Source: Takakia lepidozioides (taxonomy: Eukaryota > Streptophyta > Takakiopsida > Takakiales > Takakiaceae). Taken from it: 60,000 nucleotides of DNA. Of the stretch, positions 31,381 through 42,828 are shown piece by piece (position 1 is the first letter of the stretch; every line of letters begins with the position of its first letter). The position numbers were made by a program, and so were the translations under genes. The notes under the pieces were generated by a model. That model searched no databases and was not told where the DNA came from. It saw only the letters and a list, made by a program, of their open reading frames with translations. Where the stretch lies: contig CM060732.1 in assembly GCA_030704615.1 (NCBI GenBank), positions 19,532,001 to 19,592,000 of the forward strand, in the 5' to 3' direction.

Positions 31381-32760
31381 ATTCCTTCAAATAGTTGCAG
31401 GACCTCCTTATGACAACCATGCTGTGGGCATATCCTGCGATCATCGCATTCCACGACACCACATTTCGTTCAGTCACATTGTCAAATTCTCCCTCTGCAT
31501 CCTCAATGCACTGCTTCCCCCATCATTTGCTCATAGTTCTCCAAGTCCTCCATCCCACGCCCCTGCTGTGCCTATCCTACAAGCATGGCATTCCATGACA
31601 CCATCGTTCAGCCATATTGTTGAACACTCCCTCCGCATCCTCAATGCTCCCACATTTGGCATACATGTCCACGAGGGTATTGTCTAGAATCACATCTGGT
31701 ACAATTCCAGCTTTGGCGATGCAACCATGCACCTCTTTGCCCTTTTCCAGGGCTGCCAGGCTTGCACACGCACTACAAACGCACACAAACGTGATGTGGT
31801 CGGGCTTCACCCCTTCCCCCATCATTTGCTCATAGGTCTCCAAAGCCTCCATCCCACGCCCCTGCTGTGCATATCCTGCAATTACCGCACTCCACGACAC
31901 CAAATCTCGTTTAGCCATACTGTCGAACACTCCCTTTGCATCCTCGATGCACTCACATTTGACATACCTGTCCAGCAGGGCAGTGTTCAGGATGACATCT
32001 GGTACAAATCCAGCTTTGACGATGTCACCATGGACCTCTTTACACCTTTCCAGGGCTGCCAGGCTTGCACACGCATTGCAAATGCAAACAAACGTTATGC
32101 GGCACATCAATTGCTCATAGGTCTCCACAGGCACCATCCCGCCCCTTGCTGTGCATATCCTGCAATCATCGCACTCCACGACACCACATCTCGTTCAGCC
32201 ATACAGTCGAAAACTCCCTTTGCATCCTCGATGCACTCATATTTGACATACATGTCCAGCAGGGCAGTGTTCAGGATGACATCTGGTACAAATCCAGCTT
32301 TGACGATGTCACCATGGACCTCTTTGCACCTTTCCAGGGCTGCCAGGCTTGCACACGCATTGCAAATGCAAACAAACGTTATGCAGCACATCATTTGCTC
32401 ATAGGTCTCCGAAGCCTCCATCCCGCGCCCTTGCTGTGCATATCTTGCAATCATCGCCCTCCACGAAACCACATCTCGTTCAGCCATATTGTCGAAAACT
32501 CCCTTCATACATGTCCACGAGGGTATTGTTCAGAATGACACTTGGTACAATTGCAGCTCTGACAATGTCGCCATGGACCTCTTCGCCCTTTTCCAGAGCT
32601 ACCAGGCTGGCACACACATCGCAAATGCACACAAATGTGATGTGGTCGGGCTTCCCTGCACAGCAAGGACGTGGTATGAAGGCTTGGAGACCTATGATCA
32701 AATGATGGGGGAAGGGCAAGCATCGTCTTCCATGACACCACATCTCATTCAGCCATAGTG
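31381..32760 (-). pseudogene. Decayed tandem PLS-class PPR array (array 3)
   Basis: Four to five units of about 280-303 bp lie upstream (in the coding sense) of the E-type tail. The longest frame (31577-32179, 200 codons) holds two triplets with DHITFVCVCSACASLAALEK, LVDMYAKCGSIEDAEGVFNN and ERDVVSWSAMIAGYAQQG-type words. Units at about 31925-32105 and 32220-32400 differ at only a handful of positions, so a recent tandem duplication occurred. A small inversion interrupts the array at 32656-32716. Together with 30956-31380 this was probably one E-class PPR gene. Confidence 0.85.
32656..32716 (+). other. 61-bp inversion inside PPR array 3
   Basis: CTGCACAGCAAGGAC through GAAGGG is the reverse complement of the corresponding part of the parallel unit near 22046-22107, while both flanks stay in the original orientation. 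As a result the plus strand here reads EGLETYDQMMGEG. Confidence 0.85.
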
Positions 32761-32769
32761 TTCCAAGAT

Positions 32770-34740
32770 TCCATTTTGGCTATCCAGCTGCACTCGTATT
32801 GCTTGCGGAAGATATGAGTTCAAAACTTCCAAAACTCTGATTATCAAGCATCAACTGTGGATTTATGAAGTTAAAGAGACCGAAAGCTTCTTACATATGT
32901 TGGTGGAACGTCATAAAATATGGTAAGAGTATCTCCATGTCCCTCTTATCACCGTCACCTCAATGCTCTCTACTGACTAGTTGAGGTTGAGTCAGCATAG
33001 TTATCCTCTCTCTCGGAAGACAAGGCCGACGAAAAGGAACGGAAAAAGGAGAGGTCGTGTACTCATGTACGCACATTAACACCTTTGCATGGAAAAACTA
33101 GGCTTCCAATTGCAAACGGCGCTTCCATCATTATGTGTCAGGAGACACCAATCAACAAACTCTAGCAACTTGCTGCAAATAAATCGGCGATGGAGATGGT
33201 CATTTAGCCACCAAGTTTTCACATCGACAGATGCTGGAAGTCAATTCTACATTCAACATATGAGATGGTCAGTCTTGAGTTATAAGTTACTCTCTTTTTC
33301 TCTAGTTCGTACAACAGAAAGAGTGCCACATCTGTAGCAATTTGTCATTTCACTACTTACCAAGTTTTCACATGGCCATGACTTAGCTACATGTCCTCTC
33401 AGTTACCTACACGCAGACCGCATATGTTTCGTCTTGGGAACTGCAAGGGAACGAGATCCTGGGATCGGGATGAACGTTCCTGACTTAGCGGCGACCTAAG
33501 CGCATACTTCGATCACTCCCGTCCATCACCTTGGATGAGAAAGTCGATTTAGATGACAACAGGTTTTCCGTCGGATGCGGAGACCTGGATGAGCGTTACG
33601 AGGGCTGGGATTGTGGAATCTCAGCCGTCAAACGCGTAACGAGATGAACGATTCGGCGATCGCAGCCGTTAAGGGAGGGGGTCGGTATGCCGCAACTGTA
33701 GGCGCATAAGTTCCAACACAGAGGGGGAACTCTTTCCCTCCATCTTGTGTTTAAACGTTTGTGATGGACTTGCGATCATGCAACCCTGCTCCTTGATCCG
33801 AGGGCCGCATCATAGCAGAGAATTCAATGTCTGAAGGCATTGTTGTGTGCAGGGAGGTTTTGATGAGGGGATGGGAATGTCTTCTGGAGTCGGGGTGGCA
33901 AAAAATGCCTTCTGCCGTTTTTGGGAGCCGCAACTGCAGGTATGGCCGTGTATTCCAAGTGGTTGAATGTCTGTAAGTATTCTTGCCCCAACTTGTCGTA
34001 CAACAGGGTTTTCGAAATATGGCACCATGCCTTTCCCTGTCGGATATCAATGCAGGTTCTGTATGGCTGATCTGGTGTTGCGGAATGCAAGTTTCGAGTA
34101 TCGACCATTGGAGTGAATCCGCATGTTTAGCAAATCTGTTGTGTTTCGGTTTTTTTTGATCAATTTGCAATAATATGTGCAAATTGACTGCCATTCTTGG
34201 ATATTGTTTTGATCATTGCTAGCCTAATCTGAATCTTCTGAAATTTCTGGATAGTAGATCGAGAGTTTTTTAGCCTTATCACATTATTGAATTTTGGTCG
34301 TGTGAGGTACTGCCGCCAAGTTTCATGCTCCAGGACTTTGGGACCAACCCCTTGTCTGCACACCGTCATCACAACAAAATGTGTGGCTGCTTAGTCTATT
34401 GAGATTCTAGTGATAGGGATTCTTTTGTCCAATTGCCGCTCAACTCGTATTTCCCGGCCCTCCACAGCACATATTAAAGCCGGGAAGTAGAGGCTATCGA
34501 GACACCGGAGCGCTAAGTAAGGGTTCCCTCTATGCTCAAAGGCTGCCGCACAAGTGGGGCTCGAAATTGTTTGATCCTGGCATTTTCAAATTACCAACAA
34601 GCGGTCTTTGTGACGTTATATCACAAGCATTCTCCAAGAACACAAACAGGGGGACTCATACCACCAAATCAAACAGTTACTCACTTGCATTGTAGTCGAG
34701 GATGAGCTGTGTGCTCATCGATCAGTAAGCACCACAAAGA
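32770..34740. other. Gene-free stretch with a weak minus-strand frame
   Basis: No recognised gene. The minus-strand frame at 33751-34194 (147 codons) and an overlapping one at 33824-34108 look partly protein-like (SDRERHGAIF, QEYLQTFNHLEY) but match nothing I know. Perhaps they are remnants of a transposase. The GC content rises between 33420 and 33720 without recognisable content. Confidence 0.35.
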
Positions 34741-34753
34741 TGTAGCTGCATAG

Positions 34754-34790
34754 GAGAAATGAAATGAAATGGTGCTTTATAACGGAGATA
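34754..34790 (-). repeat. LINE-A-type tail, minus orientation
   Basis: GAAATGAAATGAAATGGTGC followed by TTTATAACG is the reverse complement of the LINE-A 3' end (CGTTATAAAGCACC plus ATTTC repeats). The sequence beyond it does not match the LINE-A body. Confidence 0.7.
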
Positions 34791-35040
34791 AAGAAAGAGG
34801 AGGGGGCTGGTGGCTTGGAGTATTAAAGAAGTTAGATGGCCTTGTAAGGTGGGAACATTTTAGCAGGGGTCAACAGAGAGTGAACAACTGTGGTCTCTTG
34901 GCATTGTGGCCTACCGGGGTCAACCTTACCAGAGGCAAAACCTGAAAACCCTACAATTCAGAATGGGCAAACAGATGAGGAAGTCATAAGCTCCTTGATT
35001 TGCTCTTGATGTGGAAAAATGGGTAATTTGGTTTCCCGGA

Positions 35041-35110
35041 CACAAGAAGTTTCTTTCTTTAAGCTCTTTGAGCTATCTGCGGAGGTTATAAAGTACCATT
35101 TCATCTCATT
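35041..35110 (+). repeat. LINE-A-type 3' end, plus orientation
   Basis: AAGCTCTTTGAGCTATCTGC then GGTTATAAAGTACC and ATTTCATCTCATTTC: a diverged copy of the LINE-A terminus. Confidence 0.75.
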
Positions 35111-35226
35111 TCTTTATCTTTCTCCCTTTCATTTCCCTTTAAACTCTTCCCACATGAAGATGAAATTCATGATTGATGGCTGGTGATGGGCACAGGGGGT
35201 AGTGGAGGGGGAAAGAGAATCCAAGG

Positions 35227-35553
35227 ATGGCGGGCTGCACAGCAACAGGGACAGCGCCACCCTCACCAGTGACACTAGCAGGTTTCAAGCCCATCTACAA
35301 CCGAGCACGTGGGGCTCTTGATCCATCATCTCCACATGCCCGTAATGTGGCACTGCTTCCGTTCTTGTTTTACATCTATGCTGCGGATGCAGGCCACCTG
35401 CAGGTCCTCACTACAGACTTCCATGCCAACACCTGGCATGCTCGTGTCTCATGTGACCAGCTCCTTGCTCTGGTATGGCCCCCACAGAAACCTCTTGGGT
35501 TTCTGTCTCTTATTCGTACTGCAACTTTGCTTGACATCCAGAGAAGGCACTAA
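35227..35553 (+). CDS. Unrecognised possible orphan exon
   Basis: A 108-codon plus-strand frame starting at an ATG and reading GFKPIYNRARGALDPSSPHA and LPFLFYIYAADAGHLQVLTT followed by DFHANTWHARVSCDQLLAL. A GTATGG that could serve as a donor follows at about 35471. It looks like genuine protein sequence, but no partner exon was found and the family is not recognised. It sits between LINE-A tails and could be a gene fragment. Confidence 0.35.
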   Translation: MAGCTATGTAPPSPVTLAGFKPIYNRARGALDPSSPHARNVALLPFLFYIYAADAGHLQVLTTDFHANTWHARVSCDQLLALVWPPQKPLGFLSLIRTATLLDIQRRH

Positions 35554-35724
35554 ATCTACACATCTAAAAAGAGGGAGGAAGGACAATTGAGATTAAGTTT
35601 TTTTCAATTACGTACACTGAAAGCCCAGAGTCAGTATAATCACTGATTGAGAGATAAGAAGAAATTCAATTGTATCTGTAGGAGGTCTGGAAGGCCCATG
35701 GAACATTACAGAGAGGAAGAAATG

Positions 35725-38700
35725 AAATGAAATGAAATGGTGCTTTATAACGTCTGCGGAAAGCTCGTAGAGCTTATGGGACAAAATGGAAGAAAACATG
35801 AGAGAGGAACAAATCCAGAAACCACAATTAATGTTCTAGCGATTGTCTAAGGGTGAAGGCCTCATGTAGGTAGGCTGCCAAGCATTTTTGATCCTCATAG
35901 TGAAAGACATCAGTGAGAGTTTGGGTTCCACTGAATAAACAGTGGAATCTCCCACGGATCTCGTAGTATAGAGGGCAGTAGAAGAAGAAGTGTTCTTCAG
36001 TTTCAATTTCCTTGCTGCGCCCTATGCAAGCTGGACATAGGCGGTCCTCCCGTTGCAGGTTTTCCCATCTGCCAGTCTCTATCCGTAGGTTGTGGGAACC
36101 CACCCTGAACCGCCCCAATGCCCTCAAGAGGGAAGGAGATAAGGGTGCTGAAAGGTAATTTGGTCTCAAGATTCTATCATCGCGGAGCACCAAGAATGTC
36201 TCTCGATAGAAGTGGAGCTTTGTCGTGAGATTGGGTAGCATGCAAGTTCTCTTGACATGTAATTCCATAAGCTCTCTCCGAATGAGTCTGTTGCGGTCAT
36301 GTCTGGATGTGATGTCCACCTCATCTGGGTTCATTGGTAATAGGAAAGCAGTAGAAAGTCTGTTACGTTGAAATAAACTGTCCACTCGAGCATACCAGGA
36401 GTTCCTGAAACCTGCAGCTTTGAGCCTCATAGATGTTGTGAGGGCCCTAGCCACTAGCCCTTTGGGTGGAAGGGCCTGCAATCTATGGAGAAAGATTGTA
36501 AGCCTGAAGAGGGCCTCGGATTGCAATGGTACACATGCGAACTCTGCACCTAGGATCTGAGATGGAGTTGTGCTCCTGCGCCAAGCATTGCTGGAGAAAA
36601 AGATGACTGTAATGGTTCCAAATTTTTCCCACCAGGAGACAGGGACACCAGGTGCCCCAGAACTCACAACCATAGATGGTAGCAGGGCTGACGACGGTGT
36701 CAAACAGCCACTTTTTGGTCGGGGGATGCCGCAGATGTATTTGCTTGCATTTGGCCTGAAGGCGGACGGAGGCCGCCTTACCTTTAGTCAACCTGTCCAA
36801 GGCAGTGGTTGCAAAGTGAAACTTGGGGGAGTGGATAACCAGACCTAGGTACCGGTATGATTTCACAATCTCAATTTCCTGCTGGTTGAAGATGAATCTA
36901 CGATCAGCCTGGCCATTGAAGACCATGATCTTGGTCTTGCTAAGATTGACCTGCATCCCATAGTCTTTGCAGAACTGTTCCAAAAATTTTGAGATGGCGT
37001 TGCAGAAAGACCGGGGGATTGTGCCAAAAGGGCAACATCATCAGCATAGAGGAGATCTGATTGGGTTGGTCCCCCATCCAATGGGACCCCAACCCCATGG
37101 TTTTTGATATGTAATTCTCCAAGGCGTCAATGTAGATCCCGAACAGGGTAGGTGAAAGGGGGCTGCCCTGTTGACTCCAATGTTGCTGTGGATCTCGGCT
37201 GAGAATTCACCAGCGACGTTGACCATGCCAGTGACAAATCATACATAGAAGAGATGGCACAAAGGATGTCTGGAGGGACTTCCACTCTATGGAGCCGTTG
37301 GAAGAGAAGGTCCCGAGGAACTGAATCAAAAGCTTTGTGAAAGTCCACGAAGCAAACATAGACCATTCTTTTGTCATAGCGTGCACTTTCCACCATAACT
37401 TGAAGAGTGAAGATGTGGTCAATAGTGGATTGGTTTCGACGGAAACCAGCCTGTCCCTCAGCACGAATGCGAGAGTACTCAGCCCAATCATCCAGTTCCA
37501 TGGCCACTACTGCCCCAAACAGTTTAGCAAGTAATGAGGACACCATGATAGTACGATAGTTTGTCGGTGCGAGCCTGTCACCGCTCTTAAAAAGTGGGTG
37601 GATGATGCTCTTTGTCCACTCTGTTGGGAAGCCCCGTTGCACCACCTCATTGAAGAGGTTAGCTATAAAAGGGGCTAAAGTAGGTGCAGCATGCTTGATG
37701 AATTCACTCTGAAGTCCTGAAATGTCCACCGCTCTGCCATTTTGCAGCTTCTTGATTGCCTTACTGACATTGGCTGTAGTAAAGAGAGAGAAGTGAAGGG
37801 GTTTAGAGGTTATAGGAGAAGGAGTTTGGGTTGGGGAATGGTACAAAGACTGTGCATACTCATGCCAGACATGAATGTCAGTGATTGGGGGGGGATCTCT
37901 ATGAGGTTTAAGGAGGGACCAAAAAGATCGAGGAGAAAATCTGATTTTAGCAAGGAAAGAAGATTGCAACTTGATAGTGTAGGCTTGCTTTTTGGATCTA
38001 ATGAGGGACTTATAGTGCTTAAGAGCAAGATTAGTGGACTCTGGAGAAGAATTGGTATCAAGTAGTAAAAATTTGATGCGACGTCTAGCAGTTTTGCATT
38101 CCTCATCATAAAATGGTGCGTAACGACGAGTGGAGAAGGGTGAGGAGGTAGATGGAAGGGTGACGGGAAAGGATCGCAGGGCTGAGTCCCAAAGGGCTTG
38201 AGTAAGATGTGTAGCCTTGTCGTTAGGAGATGATAGATGTAGAATGGAAGGGAGGGTTGACGCTAGGTATGTTTCATACTCGGCGTCGTGTAAGTGAGAG
38301 AAAGGGGTATTAAAGTGGATACGTGGGTGTAAGGGAAGAGACGCAGAGGGGATCCTCACGGGGAGGGAGATGGAAGGAAATGCAAAGGAAAGGCAAGAGT
38401 GATCAGAATCTGGGTACCTCGTGATGTAAAAGGAGCTTATCTATCAGGCTTGTTGGGGCTCCCCAAGAGATAGTCAACCACGCTTTGGCCCTTGTACGTG
38501 TGGCAAGTGAACTGGCTGGAGGATTTGAAGTTGGTGTTCCATTGTAAATGGACAGCCCCTGAGTTTCACAAAACTTGAGTAGATGGTGACCGTAACTTGT
38601 GATTTCGCAAGAGGAATCTGCACTTTGCCTCTCCAATTCCGTATGCGAGCGTTGGATGTGTAGAGGATCTGTGTGTGGTCGAAGGTGGGGGCCTGTAGTG

Positions 38701-40310
38701 ATCCTGTACGGGCGTTGAAATCTCCAACCAAGAAAATGTCCGTTTGTGGGGTACGGAGACGGGCCATATCGTCTTCCAATGGAACATATGGTGAATCTGT
38801 TCGAATATGTAGGCCGCTGTGCGGAGATGCGGCCGGAGCAAAATAACATCCCGCCAGCAGGATGTTGTAGCCTTTGATGTGACACCAAATGTACCTTGCC
38901 AGTGGGTCTTTGTATGGGAAGGAGATAAGTGGGAGAAGCCAGTCAGCAAAGTAACAAGCCACACCTCCAGATCCTTTGAGACCTGTACGTGGACGAATCA
39001 CTGAGTGAAAGCTATACCCGAGAATAAAAGGGGGGTCCTTTCCTTCATACGCATGAGTTTCCAAAAGAAAAAGAACATCACACTTGGAAAGAATATCTAG
39101 AAGCCCTTGAGGGTGGCTCCACAACGAGCCATTACAGTTCCATGAGCCAATGTGTAGATGTGAGCGTGCGTTGGTCTCATGGTGCCCCAACCCCTATTTA
39201 GAGCTAGAGGGGCGACGTTCGTGCTCCCGGACAATTACCCTCCCATCTCGGTACACGGCATAGTGCCCTTGAGCTCGAGCTTGCTTAACCTGCAAGAGTT
39301 GCGCCTGCATGGCGTTGTATTGCAAAGGGGTCAAGTCATCGTTGAGGTACATACCCTGACCTCTCAATTGAGGCCTCTGCCTGAGGACTCTATCCGAGCA
39401 CCCTTGTCCTTGAATCTAATGAAGAGGACTTTGTGCTCTGAAGATCCTGCACGCCAAGCCCTTCAATGCCACTCGTGCCCCGTGGGAGAGCAAGGTTTTG
39501 CTGAATAAGGCTGGTGGCAGCGTCAAGGGTCCCCCTCAGCAAGGCCCCCTAGCTTCCCAGTGACCCTGATGTTAAGGGCTTTGAAAGCCCGTTGCTGTTC
39601 CTCTCGCAAGGTAGCCGAGACTGTCTCCTCCAGAGAGTGAGGACTGTTGTTGGATGTGCTCCCCTTAACTATATTAGCCCAGGAGGAGGCCTCTGCCTTG
39701 TGAGCTTGGAGCTCCCGAGCCATTGTAGACGTCGCAGTTCTGTGTGTTTCCAGCTCTTTGCTAAGGGATTCCACTTGCAGGTGGATGCTTGCTGTGAGGG
39801 GATCTGGGAGGCTCTTCTCTGTGAAGGTCTTCACTTCGCCTTCAAGTTTTGAAAGACGCGTATGTGTGGATTGTCATTGAGATGTTTCACCAGACCTTGA
39901 AGTTTGCTAGTGCACTCCTGAAGAGAGGCCCGCAAAACGCTATCCTGAACTCGCATATTGTTCTCCAAGTCTGTGTATCTGTCTGTCATGCGCTTCTGCC
40001 AATCTTTGTCCAAGGAATACATGCGCTTTTCCCAATTTTTGTTAAGGGAAGCCAACCGCTCCTCCGAGTCATTGTCACGGGCGGCGAGCACTTGCTGCAG
40101 AGTCTCCTCCGAGATGCATTTCGTTTGTACGATGGAGATTTGGTCTCGAAGCGTTTGAACATCAGCACTCCTTGTGGAGTACTGACGCAAAAGAGAGGCT
40201 TGATGAGAGACAGGGGCAGGAAGAAGAAGCAGAGGGGAATCAGGTCGACGTGAGGGAGACGGGTAGTCTACCTCGTCGGCAGCCGTCCTTTGGCGTTTGG
40301 ACGTCATGGT
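35725..40310 (-). mobile_element. LINE family A, near full length, frameshifted
   Basis: Minus-strand non-LTR retrotransposon. ORF1 (about 40307-39400, two frameshifts near 39840 and 39540) has a basic start, a long coiled coil (ERLASLNKNWEKRMYSLDKD) and ALNIRVTGKL. ORF2 has an endonuclease (39190-38400: HIGSWNCNGS, LLETHA, VGDFNARTG, then YPDSDHSCLSF in another frame). It continues with a reverse transcriptase (38359-37127: AGFRRNQSTIDHIF, CFVDFHKAFDSVPRDL; YADD near 37060 in a shifted frame). The C-terminal zinc knuckle is RLCPACIGRSKEIETEEHFF (near 36040). The 3' end has the word CGTTATAAAGCACC and ATTTC repeats. At least five frameshifts make it inactive, but the order is complete. Confidence 0.92.
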
Positions 40311-40600
40311 GTGGTGGAGATGGCGCTAGCGCGCCAACGCCCGTGAGCGCAGCGCCTACGTGCTGCCGCGCGCGCGCGCGAGAGAGAAACGAGAGAGAGA
40401 GAGCGAAGAAGAGGTGAGAGAAAGTAGAAAGAAAGAAAGCCAGAACGAAATAGAGAGAAGTCTATGGGATGCCCGGAGGACACATAAGAACAATAAGAGC
40501 ACCAAAGGAACACATGAAAAATCCAAATGTCGCTTGGAGACGGGATGCGGTAACCTCCTAAGCACTTGGGGCCCTCATAGCTGATGGCCTCTGCCAAGGA
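40311..40600 (-). other. Probable 5' untranslated region of LINE family A
   Basis: Lies upstream of the ORF1 ATG at 40307 on the minus strand. It is GC-rich near the start codon, with an (GC)n and (GA)n run at about 40370-40440 that could be untranslated leader sequence. The exact 5' end of the LINE and its target duplication were not fixed. Confidence 0.4.
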
Positions 40601-42828
40601 CAGAATCCCTAGAAATACACCAGGATCTTCCCCTGATCTGGTATTAGCTAGGGCACGAGTAAAGGAAAAGTCGACTGGAGAAAGAGTGTTAAATTTTTCC
40701 CTACATTACTTCAACTTCGGGCGCTTCATGTCAATCCTCTTCTGGAGAGACACCTGTAGCAACTGCATCAGTTTGTTCCATTAGGTCTTCATGATTCCAG
40801 GTCCCAAACCTCACATGCACGGAAGGCAGTCGCAGTTATTTCTGCATTAAATAGTCATCTCCTCCGATCCGTGTCTCAAGTGTGTAGCTGGTGACATTGT
40901 CCTTGCAAGAGTGATGCTGCTGGGCCTTTACCAAATCTGTCTCACCATGAGATCGACATGGACATAAATCACCCAAGTTATGTCTAGGATTCAGCTACAC
41001 AGAGAGAAAGAAAAAGACAAGTACGTTCATGGTGTCCACGGGGGGCCCAGAGGCTTCATTGGATACAGTAGAGCACAGTACAACTACCGAAACCAAAGGA
41101 GAGAAAAAGAGAGCAGGGGACGATGAAAAGGAAGATTTCCTGGCAGTTACTGGGAGGAGCTGGCTAGTCTCTGTGTTCCTGTCGTCAGTGTCACATGCTT
41201 AAGGGAGCAGATTAATGGTGTCGCTCTTCCTTGTGATTTTGGAGAAGCAGAAAGAGAAGCTGGCCTTCACGGGCAACTTTGGATCACATGTACAAGTACT
41301 GCACAAGGGGTTTTCATCAGATGATGTGAAGGTGGAGTTGGGTGGGCCTGCAAGTGCGATTGGGGGCATAGGTGAGCTGGTGCTATCTTGACAACATATG
41401 CCTCTTTGGCCTCATCTGAAATTAACACATTGGCATGGAAAGGGCTTGGACATTGCTTTGACCTAATTGAATAGCAGATGCCTGCAACAACGTCTTGCCA
41501 CAATCACGGAGTCTATCATTGCACTCCGAGAACAAGACACAGCCTGCTGCCCTTAGGGCAGTTTGTCACCTCCAGAACTGCTCAATACAGCAGTCATGTA
41601 TGAACTCAGAGTGCTCACCTTGATTTCTAGAAAGGATGAATTGAAAGTGAGGACTAACTGCCTTCCACCAAAGTTGTTGACCATGTCACTTTGGAGCAGG
41701 CTCAAATCTATTTGGAACTTTGGAGCCTTGTCTGTACAAGTGGGCCTCAAGGAAAAAGTGGAGGGCTTGGCACTATCCAACACTAAGAGTAGGTTGCTAA
41801 ATGTTAAACTAGGAGAGAAAACTGGAGTGCTGGATACAATGGTGAGGATAGGGTGCACCACAGTGGGCATTTTGCAAGGGAGATGTTCTGTTTGAATTGA
41901 TAATTCACTGGAGCCACTTCTTGCTAGTCTGGGAGTGGTGAAGAGGAAATGTCAACAGCTATGACCATCCCTGGGTCTGAATTTTGGGGTGGAATCTTGC
42001 AGTCAATCTGCATACACAACTGGTTTTGCAGTTTGACTGTATCTCTTAGTTCTGCAGCAATCCTCCATTTGACCAGCATCTGTGGATGACAGATGACATC
42101 TAAACTTTTGTCAGAGCCTTTGGCTTCCAACTATGTGCAACTTTCGGTGATTTATGCATTCACTCAGTGTGTTGGTGGGGGATGGATTGACTGCAAGGCA
42201 GGTGCCACAACAGCAAGCCTTAAGGTGGCCATTTCTGCATTGGGAGGGGACCCACGCCCTGATGTGGGACTCAACCTGGAACTTTCACATGGCCACATTG
42301 CAAGCGACGATATGGGCACCTTAGCCCTGGAGATTTTTGAAGCCTTTATACAAGGTTGGTTGCTGGCGGTAGCATTACCTGCATATACTTTGCTGCTTTG
42401 AAGAAATCATGTCAAGGTGTGTTGGTCAGGATTGTATTCTCTGCACATGGCAGCTTTATCTCACTCACCATCTCATAATAACCTATATTGTTGGATAGAG
42501 TCCTCAATACCTGTTCCTGCTCTAACAGTACCAATCTGAGTATCCAAGAATGAAGTGACTAAATCATGTGGCCTAAGAGCTGTAGTAATATGGCCAGAGC
42601 AGATGCACCTTGGGAGACTCTTGTGCATAGATCATCTCTTATATTGTTCTCGTCACCCCATATGTGACACCCAGGCAAGGCTACTGCTTGATGGATAAGG
42701 AAATGCCTCCACAAACTCTACTTTGGTTGCCGTTTACTGGTTGCACTGTCACTGTTTCAGCAGAGGGCACCTAGTACTCTTCTCAGCTGCCAATCTAAAT
42801 CTGTTTGGTGGGCTCCTGGTTGTCCCAG
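40601..42828. other. Stretch without a recognised gene, upstream of the 42829 exon
   Basis: Several short frames exist on both strands (for example 41563-41895 plus, 41553-41870 minus) but none reads as a known protein. Earlier exons or the promoter of the gene beginning by 42829 probably lie here, because the first exon listed below needs an upstream partner. Confidence 0.4.

Noticed and set aside
35227-35553. Possible XLF/XRCC4-like head domain in the orphan frame
   Set aside because: A loose resemblance to the pattern of hydrophobic strands followed by TD and W came to mind, but no conserved residue set could be confirmed, so no function is assigned.
40980-41010. Candidate LINE-A target duplication (ACAGAGAG(G/A)AAGAAA also near 35700)
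   Set aside because: The two words match imperfectly and lie in simple purine-rich sequence; the 5' end of the LINE is not defined well enough.
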